Of a stretch of DNA of 64,000 nt, positions 47,189 through 57,650 are shown in pieces (positions within the stretch are counted from its first letter, which is position 1; each line of letters starts with the position of its first letter). The translations under genes and the position numbers were made by a program. Source of the stretch: Notolepis coatsorum. Its lineage: Eukaryota; Chordata; Actinopteri; Aulopiformes; Paralepididae. The stretch spans positions 20,525,115-20,589,114 of the forward strand of contig OZ020601.1 of assembly GCA_963971535.1 (NCBI GenBank). Direction: 5' to 3'. The notes under the pieces are model-generated. The model ran no database searches. It saw nothing but the letters and a program-made list of their open reading frames with translations, and was not told where the DNA came from.

Positions 47189-47325
47189 GTTAATTAAGAG
47201 CAAAGCGGAAATGCACTAACAGCCTTTTGGGTGCTCGAGTAAATAGAGTTATTGATAAATTAAAAGGGAAATAGAAAACTATACGATCACAAATAGAGAT
47301 GAATGAAGCCAAGAAAGATACTTCA

Positions 47326-48030
47326 CCTTAATTTTATTCATAGGACTTACTTGACTCCTAGACGATTGTACCTTATGGGGCTTAAACAGGACTCTCGATG
47401 CTCATTGTGTTTAAAGGGTGAGATCGGTACATTTATGCATATGTATTGGGAATGTCCCCCTGTTAAGATATTCTCGGACCACACAATTATCAGAACTTTT
47501 GTTTTTGACCATACCTGTACTGCCTTCGGTATTGTTGCTGAATGATGTCTCTCAGTTATCACACTCAGTACATGTTAAGAGGCTAATCTTGTCCGGTCTT
47601 ACGGCTGCCAAAAAGCTAATAGCATCACGCTGGATTCTGGATTCTTACCTATCTAGATGTGATTTATTTAGAGATATCTACCGCACGAATTCTACAGTAG
47701 GTGTCAATGAAGCCAACATAGCAATTTGGTCAGATATGGTGGAGAAGATAAAGCACAGCATTTGAATTTGTAATCCTTGGTGTTAAATGAAATGGTGGTT
47801 ATTGTCCAAGGGGGGTCCTGAGGGGGGGGGGGGGGGGGGGGAGGAGAAAGGAAGGGTGCAGAAGAGCTAGCAAGAGCATTTGTATGTATTGTAGTGTATC
47901 GTAATTATTATTATGTATATGTATATCCTTTAATCTACATTTATTTTGATTTAAATACTGGACTATCATAGTCCTATGATTTATTGTGGATTTTTACTTT
48001 TAATGTTTGTGTGTCTAGTTTTGTCAAAAA
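47326..48030 (+). mobile_element. 5'-truncated L1/Tx1-type LINE 3' end
   Basis: Readable parts are FIHRTYLTPRRLYLMGLKQ, CSLCLKGEIGTFMHMYWECP (a CxxC...HxxWEC zinc-like motif of fish L1/Tx1 ORF2), then after a frameshift VKRLILSGLTAAKKLIASRW. A G20-type run lies at 47822-47841. It is flanked by the 14-bp repeat GAAAGGTGTTCCCT (40421-40434 and 48031-48044), with the LTR element lying at its 5' junction. Confidence 0.85.
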
Positions 48031-48044
48031 GAAAGGTGTTCCCT

Positions 48045-48230
48045 CACAACATGGAGTCCTGGTTCTCCTCCTCCGGCTTAAAGAACAGCGGACACCAGAA
48101 ACTTGGCTGATAAGAGAAAAACAAAAATGTAAATCAATTAAAACAGTGACTCAGTGATATGAAGCATAGCTAGTTCTGAATTCAATAAATTCATACACAA
48201 CTTTGTATCTTGTGTTAATGTAATGTCTTG
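48045..48230. other. Intergenic; no gene seen
   Basis: TTTATT at 48232-48237 would be AATAAA on the minus strand, about 360 bases past the dcstamp stop. It is a possible but unproven polyadenylation signal. Confidence 0.3.
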
Positions 48231-48309
48231 ATTTATTTTCTTCTTCAAATGTTTCTTCAAATTAAAAACGCTTTAGAAAATTATTGTATGAATGTGGAAT
48301 ATATATACA

Positions 48310-48349
48310 CACACACGCACACACGCATATTCTGTATACACACACACCA

Positions 48350-48431
<82 letters not shown>
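48310..48431 (+). repeat. (AC)n microsatellite
   Basis: CA runs with CACC interruptions lie about 160 bases downstream of the dcstamp stop on the minus strand. Confidence 0.96.
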
Positions 48432-48438
<7 letters not shown>

Positions 48439-48593
48439 GCACATGTTGTCCACGGCTCACTCCACCCATGACATATTATATAACAAAAGCATTCTCCATT
48501 TAAACCCAAGCCTATGATGCATGACGCATAGTCACCAAACAACCCATACAAGAGTCCTCCTTTAAATCTCATAAAAAAAGAAAGAAAAACGTT

Positions 48594-48953
48594 CTACACA
48601 GGTGGAACGACACGAACCTTGAAGATCAGAGGTCGCAGGCCCCTCTCCTCGGCGCCGGCCTCCTTCCTCTTCGTCCTCTTCCTCAGGATCCTGGCGTGGA
48701 GGTGTTCCGCCCGCTCCTCCGCGGACGACCCGAAGAAGCGCTCGCAGACCAGCAGCCTGAGCTGCGTGAGCTTGGAGGCCGCCAGCGCCATGAGGAAGAG
48801 CGTGACCAGGATCACCACCAGGGGAGCCACTGAGTTATACAGCAGCAGCTTCGGTCTGGGGAGACATTGCTTCTCAAACAGGGTCACGTAGTACGAGAAG
48901 TCTCTGCTCCGGTTCTCCTCCGCGATAGGTATCCCCACGAGAGCTGTGGTCCC
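48594..48953 (-). CDS. dcstamp: DC-STAMP-like protein, 3' coding exon
   Basis: DC-STAMP is a multi-pass membrane protein needed for fusion of osteoclasts and other myeloid cells. The exon runs from an acceptor (TTTCTACCCCTAG, AG at 48955-48954) in phase 0 to TAG at 48594. Residues include CLPRPKLLLYNSVAPLVVIL and VTLFLMALAASKLTQLRLLV (a membrane segment), then CERFFGSSAEERAEHLHARI and LRKRTKRKE. This pattern (Cys-Leu-Pro-x-Pro-Lys, membrane helix, aromatic pair, x-ER-x-x-LHA-x-LLRKR, basic tail) matches DC-STAMP as I remember it. A possible donor (AAG-GTTCGT) lies 8 codons before the stop. Neighbouring convergent dpys supports the call. OCSTAMP or DCST1/2 are alternatives. Confidence 0.65.
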   Translation of the reverse strand, partial: GTTALVGIPIAEENRSRDFSYYVTLFEKQCLPRPKLLLYNSVAPLVVILVTLFLMALAASKLTQLRLLVCERFFGSSAEERAEHLHARILRKRTKRKEAGAEERGLRPLIFKVRVVPPV

Positions 48954-49405
48954 CTAGGGGTAGAAACAGAGCATCAACCTGTCTGTCTGGTAAGAGCTGT
49001 GGTCTCCTAGGGGTAGAAACAGAGCATCAACCTGTCTGTCTGGTAAGAGCTGTGGTCTCCTAGGGGTAGAAACAGAGCATCAACCTGTCTGTCTGGTAAG
49101 AGCTGTGGTCTCCTAGGGGTAGAAACAGAGCATCAACCTGACTGTCTGGTAAGAGCTGTGGTCTCCTAGGGGTAGAAACAGAGCATCAACCTGTCTGTCT
49201 GGTAAGAGCTGTGGTCTCCTAGGGGTAGAAACAGAGCATCAACCTGTCTGTCTGGTAAGAGCTGTGGTCTCCTAGGGGTAGAAACAGAGCATCAACCTGT
49301 CTGTCTGGTAAGAGCTGTGGTCTCCTAGGGGTAGAAACAGAGCATCAACCTGTCTGTCTGGTAAGAGCTGTGGTCCCCTAGGGGTAGAAACAGAGCATCA
49401 ACCTG
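48954..49405 (-). repeat. 53-bp minisatellite containing the dcstamp acceptor, about 8-9 units
   Basis: TAGAAACAGAGCATCAACCT recurs every 53 bp (48961, 49014 and onward), together with GTCTGTCTGGTAAGAGCTGT and GGTCTCCTAGGGG. On the minus strand each unit holds a pyrimidine-rich CTGTTTCTACCCCTAG acceptor plus copies of the first exon bases (GAGACCACAGCTC). The real acceptor is the copy next to the exon. The array resumes at 62140. Confidence 0.93.
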
Positions 49406-49984
49406 AGGGGGTTCCCAAACTTTTCAGGCCGCGACACCCAAATAACGGAGGCTTTTAACCAGGGCCGGACTGGGGAAATCATTTAGGCCAGGAAATATAG
49501 TGCAAAATATAGCCCCAGTCAGGCCACTTTTTAAGCAGGGGGTCTGGGGGTCCCCCACCAGGAACTTTTTTGTTACAAAGACTTAATTTCCTGCATTCTG
49601 GTGCAGGCATTTTTTCATTTGTACCCTTTAAATGCCAGTGTTTGTGATGGCATCACAAATTATTGTTAAAAAACAGGCTAGCATAATTATGTATGATTAG
49701 CAACAACACTGATTTTGATGGATTTTCTGTTTGTCTGTAATGTCAGATTGAAAGAAATACAATATTTTATTCAACTTCAGCCCTGATCATAACACCACAT
49801 ATTCATTTTATAATTCTAACCCTTTAAATGCGTGTGATGGCATATATTTGCAATATATCAAATGCAAAGTAGATTTGTCTGGGGGGGATTATTACAGTTT
49901 TTTGTAAGGGTCCCGCCTCCACCAATCACATGCGGCTCCCTTTGTGTGTGTGTGAGAGCAAGAGAGAGAGAGAGATAGTTCTCC
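49406..49984. mobile_element. Left part of insertion block; hAT-like end
   Basis: It starts GGGGGTTCCCAAACTTTTCA and has AACCAGGGCCGGACTGGGGA at 49450-49470, a typical hAT terminus. AT-rich DNA follows, then an AG tract just before the LTR element. No transposase frame is seen. Confidence 0.45.
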
Positions 49985-51709
49985 TGTCGTATATTTCTAA
50001 ATGAAAACATGAACATAAGCAACTATAAATGTACCAAATGATAAAACAGAGAAGTTGATTTGAAAGACAGGGTGATTGAACACCATGTGAAGTTATTTCT
50101 GAGACCCTAGGCTAAAGAGGTTGAGAGACAATGGCCCCTCACCCGGCCAGCTGGCAGGAAGCGAGGTTGTTTAAAGTAAGTGGTATGAGACAAGGAAGGA
50201 ATTTCAGGTTACAACACGGCAGCTGCTGACTACCCCAGAGGTCAAAAAGGTGACACAGGCTATTTGGAAATCGCCCCTTACACAGTAGAATGCCACTCTA
50301 ATAGGTAGACTAGATGGTTTTTAGACCTTAAGGATATAAAGAAAACTAATGGCTTTGTCAGAGAGATTAGTTAGATGGCTTTAGAAAACATTGCAACACA
50401 TATGTAAAGAAAGGACCATTATGTTAAAAGTGAGCTGTCATACCAAATCACCTTAGAGAAATAGGTTTGGCAGGCATGAAAAGTTGACCATAAGTGAACC
50501 ACATACAAAGACATTGTTTGTAAATTAATGTTAATACTGAACAAAATAATAAGTGATCAAAATAGAGCTAAAACCTAGATTACAGCGTACTTTAGAATAG
50601 GAAAAACAAACAGTAAGATAAATAGTTCAATCAAATAAAGTAAAAAGTGGACCCAACTGAAGACAAGACAGTGAGTCACTGGCTAGACAATAAAGAATTA
50701 TCTTAGTATTCTAAAATGCAATTACAGAATGGTAAAGAGTTTGTAGATGGAAATAGCTCATGTTTTATTATGAATGCATCAAGAGCCAGTCTGTCTCCCC
50801 ATAGACTGTGAAAACCGTTGTCACCAGAACCAAATGGTTGTGTCAGCAGAAGAAATTGTGTAACATGTGGACACAGGACACCAACAGACAGGTTTCTGCT
50901 GGAATGTGGACCAAAATAAGAAAAGCGTATGGACGTGAACAGGCAGGCAGGGTCTCCCCCCCCCTCTCGCTCTCTGTCTCCCCCTCCCTCTCTCTCTCTC
51001 TCTCTCTCCTCTGATAAAAAGGGCGGATGGCGACTCACTAGACACACGACTCACACCAGAAGGATCCTGAGAGCCAAGCCGTGACACAGAGGGACTGAGA
51101 CCCGATGACAGACGAAATCACTTCGCATCAGGGGAAGCGCTGACACACCAGAAAGGACCTGAAGACACAGAGCCATGGGGACAAACGATGACAGAGATCG
51201 CATCGCAGCTGGAGCGTTGAAAACCTCCACCGACAGAGGGAGACTCGCCACTCAGGCTACTGAAGAGCCGATGAGACAGAGAGCAAATTGAGACCAGATG
51301 ACTGAGCCGAGGCTCATATCCAGACTCCACCGAGGGTAGATGAAAGCGCTCCCAAACCTCCCAGGATCCGAAAGAAAGGTTGCTGTGGCAACCAGACCAC
51401 GGACCACTAGAGAGAACGCGTGTTGGCCAGGGACAACCTGAGACAGCGAACAGCACCGAGAGACGACAACAGCCAAATGAAAGAGACAATTAGATTGAAC
51501 CAAAGAGACGATGTACTGTTTTAATTCCTAAAGCTGTTTTATTAATAAACACCGCCGCCCGTTGATTTTGACCATATCGTCAGTCTCCTCTTACTTGAAA
51601 CCGAACATCTGAAAATACCTAAAACCAATGCAGAGGGAAAGGGGGATATAGAACACTATACGATCAATGAACTTAGATAGAGATACATGAATGAAGATAA
51701 GACACTTCA
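49985..51709 (+). repeat. 5' LTR, copy 2
   Basis: It starts TGTCGTATATTTC and ends AAGACACTTCA. A TATA-like GATAAAAAGGGCGG lies at about 51011 after a CT-rich tract, and AATAAA is at 51544-51549 for polyadenylation. This gives U3 of roughly 1050 bp. Three substitutions against the 3' LTR were noticed by eye (CTCTCG/CTTTCG, GCGTTG/GCGCTG, TTGCTG/TTGCCG). Confidence 0.93.
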
Positions 51710-51729
51710 ATTGGTCCGTGACCCGTCCT
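51710..51729 (+). other. Primer-binding-site-like sequence, His-tRNA type
   Basis: ATTGGTCCGTGACCCG directly follows the LTR. The complement of a vertebrate tRNA-His 3' end begins TGGTGCCGTGACTCGG. The match needs one missing G and one mismatch, so the assignment is tentative. Confidence 0.45.
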
Positions 51730-52270
51730 GCATTCGGCCAGTACCGGTTGAAAAACGACAGCAGCCACTTCTCAAGGACACGGAGAGGTTCTCTCCCCCT
51801 CATCGATGCTCTCTACGACTGAGGACTGAGGATCGTCACCGTTGCGACCGAGGCCAGTGGGAATAGGTAAGTAGTACTAATGTGTTTAAAATTGGTAAAT
51901 GGTCGAAGCAGTCTCGCATTTTGGGGTTGCTATTGCATTAGGTAGAAATGAGTTGTAAATGGACCAGGATAATGTTGGTGTTGGGGGAGTACCGGGGTCC
52001 AGGTTTCACAACCTGGCTCTGGTCTCAGCCACACACCGGCGCTGCACTTATGTTCAGTTAGGATGCCTATAATTGGTACAAGGCCAAGTGAGGAGAGGAA
52101 ATAGATGTCTGTATTTAGTTATATCAGCTTAGGGGATAGGCTAGGGTTTAGGTAAAATATTTGAGGGGACCGGCGTAGGAGCAGTAGAACGGAGATTAGT
52201 CACAGATAGCGGGACGTGGGACTGTGAGTGACGGAGTGGTTCATTAGAGGGTAAAGGTAAAGAGTTTAAA

Positions 52271-52490
52271 GAGATAAACCGTGGTATAGTACAGGGCAGC
52301 CTGGTTCCACGAAGAGATAAACCGTGGTGTAGTACAGGGCAGCCTGGTTCCACGAAGAGAAAAACCGTGGTGTAGTACAGGGCAGCCTGGTTCCACGAAG
52401 AGAACAGAGAACGGAGTGGAGTGTAGAGTAGTATAAGAGAACCGTGGTGAAGTACGGGGTAGCCTGGTTCCGCGAAGAGAGACAGAGAAC
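52271..52490 (+). repeat. 43-bp minisatellite in the leader, about 4 units
   Basis: ACCGTGGTGTAGTACAGGGC and AGCCTGGTTCCACGAAGAGA recur at 43-bp spacing (52271, 52314, 52357), then in a degraded form. The long antisense frame at 52680-52141 comes from this repeat. Confidence 0.85.
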
Positions 52491-53509
52491 AGGGAGATGA
52501 GAAGAGGTTAAGGGTTCGGGCTAGAATGCTGTAGAAACCACACTTAGAATCGGTGCGACGGAGTAATAGACTTTGGAAGACGTTCCATAAGCGAATTACC
52601 ACTTCTAATCCGACGTCATTTAGGCTCAGATTGGCTAAGGTCGATATCTGAAGAACATCAAGCCGCGTGGATGAATGCAAGGGGCTCTACGGGTGGCGGG
52701 GAGTACGGTCGAACACACGATTTGGCCATATAAACTCCGATACAAGCCAACATAGGGCGCTGCTGAAACTTTCACGGGCTACAATACATGAATGGAGTGG
52801 GTTTCTCAGGGGTATAGCAAGTCGGACTCAGTAGATATATGAAGCACTTTGGAAGTAAGTACTGCACGGGGGATTAGAAAATAGGAGGATATTGTGTGAA
52901 AAAAAGCAAGGAGATGCGTTTGGAATGATTGTGTACAAATGAATGGTATGCTTATAAATGAGACATTAATTTGCTAAGTATATGTGTTTGAATGGATGGA
53001 TGTTAGGAGCTCTGAGTAAATGTCAAGGTATTTTTTGTATTATTATGAAACAGGTGGCCAAGGCTGCAACGGAGAAACCACACCCCTGTCCTGCCAGCAT
53101 TAGCTGAGCGCGACGCGACTAGCGTGTGGACGCTGTGTTGCGTTTTCGAGTGAATTGAATGAATGACATGTGAGATGGAACCTAGGAGATGTGTAATGTT
53201 CGTTGAAATTTTTCAAATCGGGGCTGTAGAAGTCTAAAAGTAATGTAGTAAAGATCAAAGAAAACGGGGATTTTGGAGCTAATGACGTCACTGGAAGCGT
53301 CGGAGCTTGGGGTGCGTTAGATTTGAAATACGGAGCCGGCCGGGGCCAATCGGGCGTGCGTGCTAGAATAAGGATAATGATATATGTTCTGTGAACAGGG
53401 GCTTAATAGGATTAAAGTTATGTTGCGGGGGAAAGCAGGGGTTGTGTAAACGTTGCGATGTGTTGTGCCGCTCGAGTCAACAGGACTGGGCCGTTTGGGA
53501 GGAGTGATG

Positions 53510-53585
53510 TTGGGTGCTAAGCTAAGCTGGTGCTAGCGGCACTGAGCTAACGAAGCTAAGATGCTAAGCTACCTGTGCTAACAAT
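53510..53585 (+). repeat. GCTAA-rich tract
   Basis: Many overlapping GCTAAGCTA and GCTAAC words occur in the leader (block A). Confidence 0.7.
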
Positions 53586-54109
53586 ATAGCATGATTGAAC
53601 TCTCGGGGAATCTCGCATGTTGCTACTGTTGCTGGCGCGGGATCTTGGAGAGGCGGAGGACAGGGACTTCCGGTGTAGAGGGTTCTGGGAATTGTAGTTT
53701 TATGGTTGAGGTGGAACGTCGAGTTCCCGTCTTGGGGTGGTTTACGTAATGACGCACTTGCGGGGGAGGGCGTGGGCGCCTCCTACAGGAAGTGGTGAGT
53801 GCTGTAGTGCGTTGGTGATGGACAAGACGTTCCAGCGGAGGGCGCTGTTGCCTCTTTTATAGTTTCACCTTTACAGGTGGAACGAGGTGCAGTAAACAAT
53901 AGAGATCAGTTGTGATTATTATAGGTTTTGAAGCGCGGCAATCTGTGGGAATTTGTGGGTTCTTTTTATCGGTTTTAACTGTTGTTGATGATGGGTGTGT
54001 TTACTGGTTTGATTATAAATCTGTATTTGTTATGGGCCAAGTATGGTTGAAGTGAGAGCAGCGGCGTTTTGTGATGGGATTTGGCGTGAACAACCCCCCC
54101 CCCCCCTTT

Positions 54110-54255
54110 TTTCCTCTGTCTCTTCCTCCCTCGTTCACGCTCTCTCCCTCCCTCCCTCCCTCCTTCCCTCCCTCCCTCCCTCCCTCCCTCCTTCCCTCCT
54201 TCCCTCCCTCCCTCCCTCCCTCCCTCCCTCCCTCCCTCCCTCTCTCCCCCCCCGC
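54110..54255 (+). repeat. (CCCT)n tract in block B, copy 2
   Basis: Counterpart of 44280-44530; a C20 run at 54643-54663 matches 44758-44774. Confidence 0.93.
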
Positions 54256-54334
54256 CCCCCTCCGCTCCATCCCTGTCTCCCGGCTTAACTTTGTGAGATG
54301 ACAGGTGCACGGAGGGAGTTTTGTTTAGGATAGA

Positions 54335-54487
54335 TTGCCTGATTGATTGATTGATTGAAAATTTTTATTAACGGATTGTTTAATGGGTACAATACGGTAC
54401 AGCTCAATACACACAATTGTTAAGGGGATGCAGACCGGAGAAAGACTTTCGTCTTGTTTACATCAGGGTCCCCCATTTTCAATTCAT
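54335..54487 (-). mobile_element. LINE tail insertion inside copy 2
   Basis: It begins with (TTGA)n and ends CCCCCATTTTCAATTCATCA, the antisense of the LINE UTR/tail at 710-919. Copy 1 at about 44590-44605 has no insert here and shows the uninterrupted site (GTTTTGTTGTTGCC...GGGCTTGGAG). Confidence 0.85.
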
Positions 54488-55923
54488 CATGGGCTTGGAG
54501 TGTTGGTTATATTAATATAGTGTTACTTGCTAAAATAGGATTACATAAGGATAGATGGAATATTCATGGTCATTTTTTTGGTCTGATTAAAGTTAAGGTT
54601 GATTTAGACGGTTTTGGTAGTAGTTAATGTTGCATTGTGTGACCCCCCCCCCCCCCCCCCCCCTTTCCTCCCCTTAGTCCCTGGATCCCTGTATCCCTCC
54701 CTCCTTTTTTCTTTTCCCTTCCCTGTCTCTCCTTGTATTTCGCCATCCCTGGATTGCGGCGTGTGTTGTGGGCATTTGGTTGTAGGTATTATGTATGTGA
54801 AGTAGGTACCGGATGGGCGCTGGCCTGTCTAGGTGCAGGTGGTGGTAGGATGATTTGTGATATTCTTGGTGTGGTAAAAGCTTGGGGTGTTTCCGTTCAG
54901 GTTCGAAACTGAAGGGAGGACGCTTTGGGCTGTGAGTTGACGGTTCTTTGTATATTCAGAGAACTGGGTGAATATTGCGGTGGCATAGTGCGGGTGTCCA
55001 TGAAATTATTAACGTGGCCAGCTGTACTATGTGTCGGTCAGGGTTTTAGTGATCTAAGTTGCTAAAAGTTTATTGTTTTCCCTGATTAGGTGGTTGGTAG
55101 CAGTAGCAACACTGATTAATTTTTATTAAGTGTTGTGGGGGGTAATGGTTGTGTGTAAGGATGAATGAAATGGATGTAGTATGAGAAGTGAAGCGAAAGC
55201 GAATAATACATTTAGTCGATACGCTAATCGGGCATTTAAAAGTAAGAAATAAGGTTAGGATGAACAGATTCATCAAGCAAAGAGAGATTAGAATCAGATG
55301 AAGGACCAGGTTTACAAAGGATTATTAGACAATGGATAGGAAGGGGATTAATGATTATATTTCCCAGGAAATCAGGTGGAGAGAGCACACAGGGGATTGG
55401 AAAACCTCCAGTGTTCCTGTTGAAGGAACGGACAAAAAACAAGATAAGCTGTATCGTTATTTTTTCAAGCAAATCACACTGTGTCTCTTTAAATATATTA
55501 GTATAGTGTTGCCCGACATTTCCAATGCATAACGAAGAGTGGAAATAATAAGGGAAATGCCACTGTATTAAGTGCTGGATATTTCTGCTTTCTTTCTGTA
55601 CAGGTGCTCGGCCGGACAGGTGCTCTAACGACTTCCATAACCATCTAGGGAAAACGGCTTTAATGCGCCTTGGTATAAGTATGAATGATAAGCCAGTTAT
55701 CAATCCTTGTCTGCACAGTAAAAATTTGACAGTGTGAGTGTTTTAACTCAAGTAAGTAGAAGTAGTGGAAGACAGAGAAACTTGTTTTTTCAAACGGTGA
55801 TTACAAGAGTGTGTTGAAAGTGGAATGAATGACAGTAACATAGGAAGTTCACTTTAGTGGGACATTTGATAGGAACAACTGAAGCGTTAGATGCAATAAT
55901 AATAGAATAACAACAACGACAAT

Positions 55924-57036
55924 ATGGAAGAGGGCCTTAGTGATCGGGCCATTGGGGGGAGTAGGCCGAGAGCCTCTGCAGACATTTCCCAGATAGACTT
56001 TGCCGGTGATAATGATTTTATTGATTGGGACTTCTCTCATGTGACCAGTACGACAGAAGGACTTGGAATGATGACTTTGATTCCGATACAGGGAAGTGAA
56101 CCAGTGACAACGGTGTTACTCCAACCAGAACCGATTCAAGCTGGAGTGTCCATTGCAGGCGACTGCGGTTTAACCAAGGGGCAGAAAAAGAGACTGAGGT
56201 TACAGCCGTCCCACGAAGTCCACTCTGGCCGGAGGGCTGGAACTGAGACCGACAGCAGGTATGGAATACACGAACAGTTTCTACAGCCCACCCGTTTCCC
56301 ATATCCACCCTGCCCTCAGCACCAGAGCCAAGATGAGAGGCGGAGCCCAACGGTGGGACGTCAAACCGCCGGTGCTGAGATGGGGGAAGAGGCAGCATAC
56401 TATAGACAACAGAGAGCGTTTGTGACAGCGTTCGAACAACACGAGGCAGTTCATCGAGATCTGATGAAGACACAGCTGGAGATCGGTCAAGCCGCACACG
56501 AGACTCAGAGATTGGAACGGGAACTGGCGAGAAAGACTGTGCTACTAGAAGCAACAGCTGTTGAGATCATGCTTCGGGCGTCTGACCTAGGCCGCTGTGA
56601 TCAAAGAATGCCCTGTGCTCTGTTGCCCGGACAGGGAACTGGGCCGCGACAGGGTGAACAGAACCGCAGGAGGGGTGAGTTTCCAGGCCCCTCCCAACAA
56701 GAGAAGGCCCGAGGAGAGGCAGCAGAAAAGGACAGGTATGCCCCTCTCTCCTCCAGGCAACAGGACATGCGACCAGAGGACAGGAGAGGGGTGGACCTGG
56801 CGAGGACTGTGGGGGGCCAGCCGAGAGACTGTGGGAGTCGTGGTGAACTGGAACCCCTGGGATGGCCGGCGTCGGCTGTGTGCTGGGGTTGTGGGGAGGT
56901 TGGCCATTTCGCTCGGTCATGTGACAAAGGGTGGAGGACTCAGCGAACGTCCAGTAAGAAGCAAGTGCCCAAACAGGGTTGCTGGGGATGTGGAGAGTTG
57001 GGACATTGTCAGAGGGGGTGTCTGCATAGGTCATAG
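55924..57036 (+). CDS. Gag-like zinc-knuckle protein, copy 2
   Basis: This 370-residue intact frame starts at the ATG after AACAACAACGACAAT, the same start as copy 1. It has the same architecture: acidic N-terminus (ADISQIDFAGDNDFIDWDFS), helical middle, basic linker, and two CCHC knuckles, CWGCGEVGHFARSC (320-333) and CWGCGELGHCQRGC (353-366). All zinc ligands are kept. It lies 4.2 kb past the 5' LTR, unusually far for a Gag. An acceptor-like CTTTCTTTCTGTACAG at 55588-55603 suggests expression from a spliced transcript. Capsid homology is not evident to me, so Gag-like rests on the knuckles, the position inside LTRs and the helical region. Confidence 0.78.
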   Translation: MEEGLSDRAIGGSRPRASADISQIDFAGDNDFIDWDFSHVTSTTEGLGMMTLIPIQGSEPVTTVLLQPEPIQAGVSIAGDCGLTKGQKKRLRLQPSHEVHSGRRAGTETDSRYGIHEQFLQPTRFPYPPCPQHQSQDERRSPTVGRQTAGAEMGEEAAYYRQQRAFVTAFEQHEAVHRDLMKTQLEIGQAAHETQRLERELARKTVLLEATAVEIMLRASDLGRCDQRMPCALLPGQGTGPRQGEQNRRRGEFPGPSQQEKARGEAAEKDRYAPLSSRQQDMRPEDRRGVDLARTVGGQPRDCGSRGELEPLGWPASAVCWGCGEVGHFARSCDKGWRTQRTSSKKQVPKQGCWGCGELGHCQRGCLHRS

Positions 57037-57305
57037 GTTAATTAAGAACGAGGCAGGAATGCACAAGTGGAGCTAATAGTGCTCGGGAAAATAGAGTTAT
57101 TAATAAGTTAAAATGGGAAGAAGGACTGATTGGAATGAAAATAGAATAAAAAATATATAGAAGCGTTGGTACATTAGATTATGAGTGGAAGCGACTAAGA
57201 TGGATGTGCAACTAACAGGGAGAGATGGAATGACTGACAGATGCATGAGCCAATCGTACTAACAGTTAATTAATAGACAAATCATGGGTTTTCCTTTTTG
57301 CTACA

Positions 57306-57512
57306 GTGTGTCTGATCAACTCTTGCTGTGGCAGTGAGGAAAACGTAAGGGAGAATGGTATGGTGGACGATTTTTGGTATCTCCCACCTGTGCAGCCTGG
57401 CCCGGCTGCACAGATTGGAGAGAGAGAGAAAAATGGTCACCGCAATGGCTCTTGTGGTCATGTGAACTCTGAACCAGACGGTGTCAGAGAAGGGTTAAAC
57501 AGTTGGTTTTAG
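57306..57512 (+). CDS. Possible small exon/frame after the Gag-like gene
   Basis: It follows a good acceptor-like TTTTCCTTTTTGCTACAG. Sixty-eight codons include LINSCCGSEENVRENG and FWYLPPVQPGPAAQIGE. It is missing from copy 1, where the equivalent interval (about 41640-41752) differs. No family recognised. Confidence 0.25.
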   Translation: MCLINSCCGSEENVRENGMVDDFWYLPPVQPGPAAQIGEREKNGHRNGSCGHVNSEPDGVREGLNSWF

Positions 57513-57617
57513 ACAGGAACAATGGAACATATAATATTAGACAGAGTTAGAAACAAAGGACTATTTATAGTAGTGATTACAATACTTGATCAAAGGGTGG
57601 TCAAAGTTGAATTAAGG

Positions 57618-57650
<33 letters not shown>

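Larger units (their letters stand above)
40436..47325 (+). mobile_element. LTR retroelement, copy 1, with permuted block order
   Basis: It begins TGTCGTATATTTC and ends GATACTTCA (TG...CA), flanked by CCTT at 40432-40435 and 47326-47329. Block order relative to the intact copy at 49985-60978: LTR head (40436-41583), block C (about 41583-43496, matching 57105-59253), LTR head again (43497-43953), block B (43954 to about 47265, matching 53815-57122), LTR end (about 47266-47325). Block A with the primer site is absent. All blocks are in the same orientation. Confidence 0.88.

Noticed and set aside
52141..52680. 179-codon antisense frame in the LTR element leader
   Set aside because: Its centre is the 43-bp minisatellite and it has no counterpart in copy 1 or known family.
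51710..53814. Pol hidden in block A
   Set aside because: No frame of useful length and no RT or integrase motif by eye on either strand; a profile search would be decisive.
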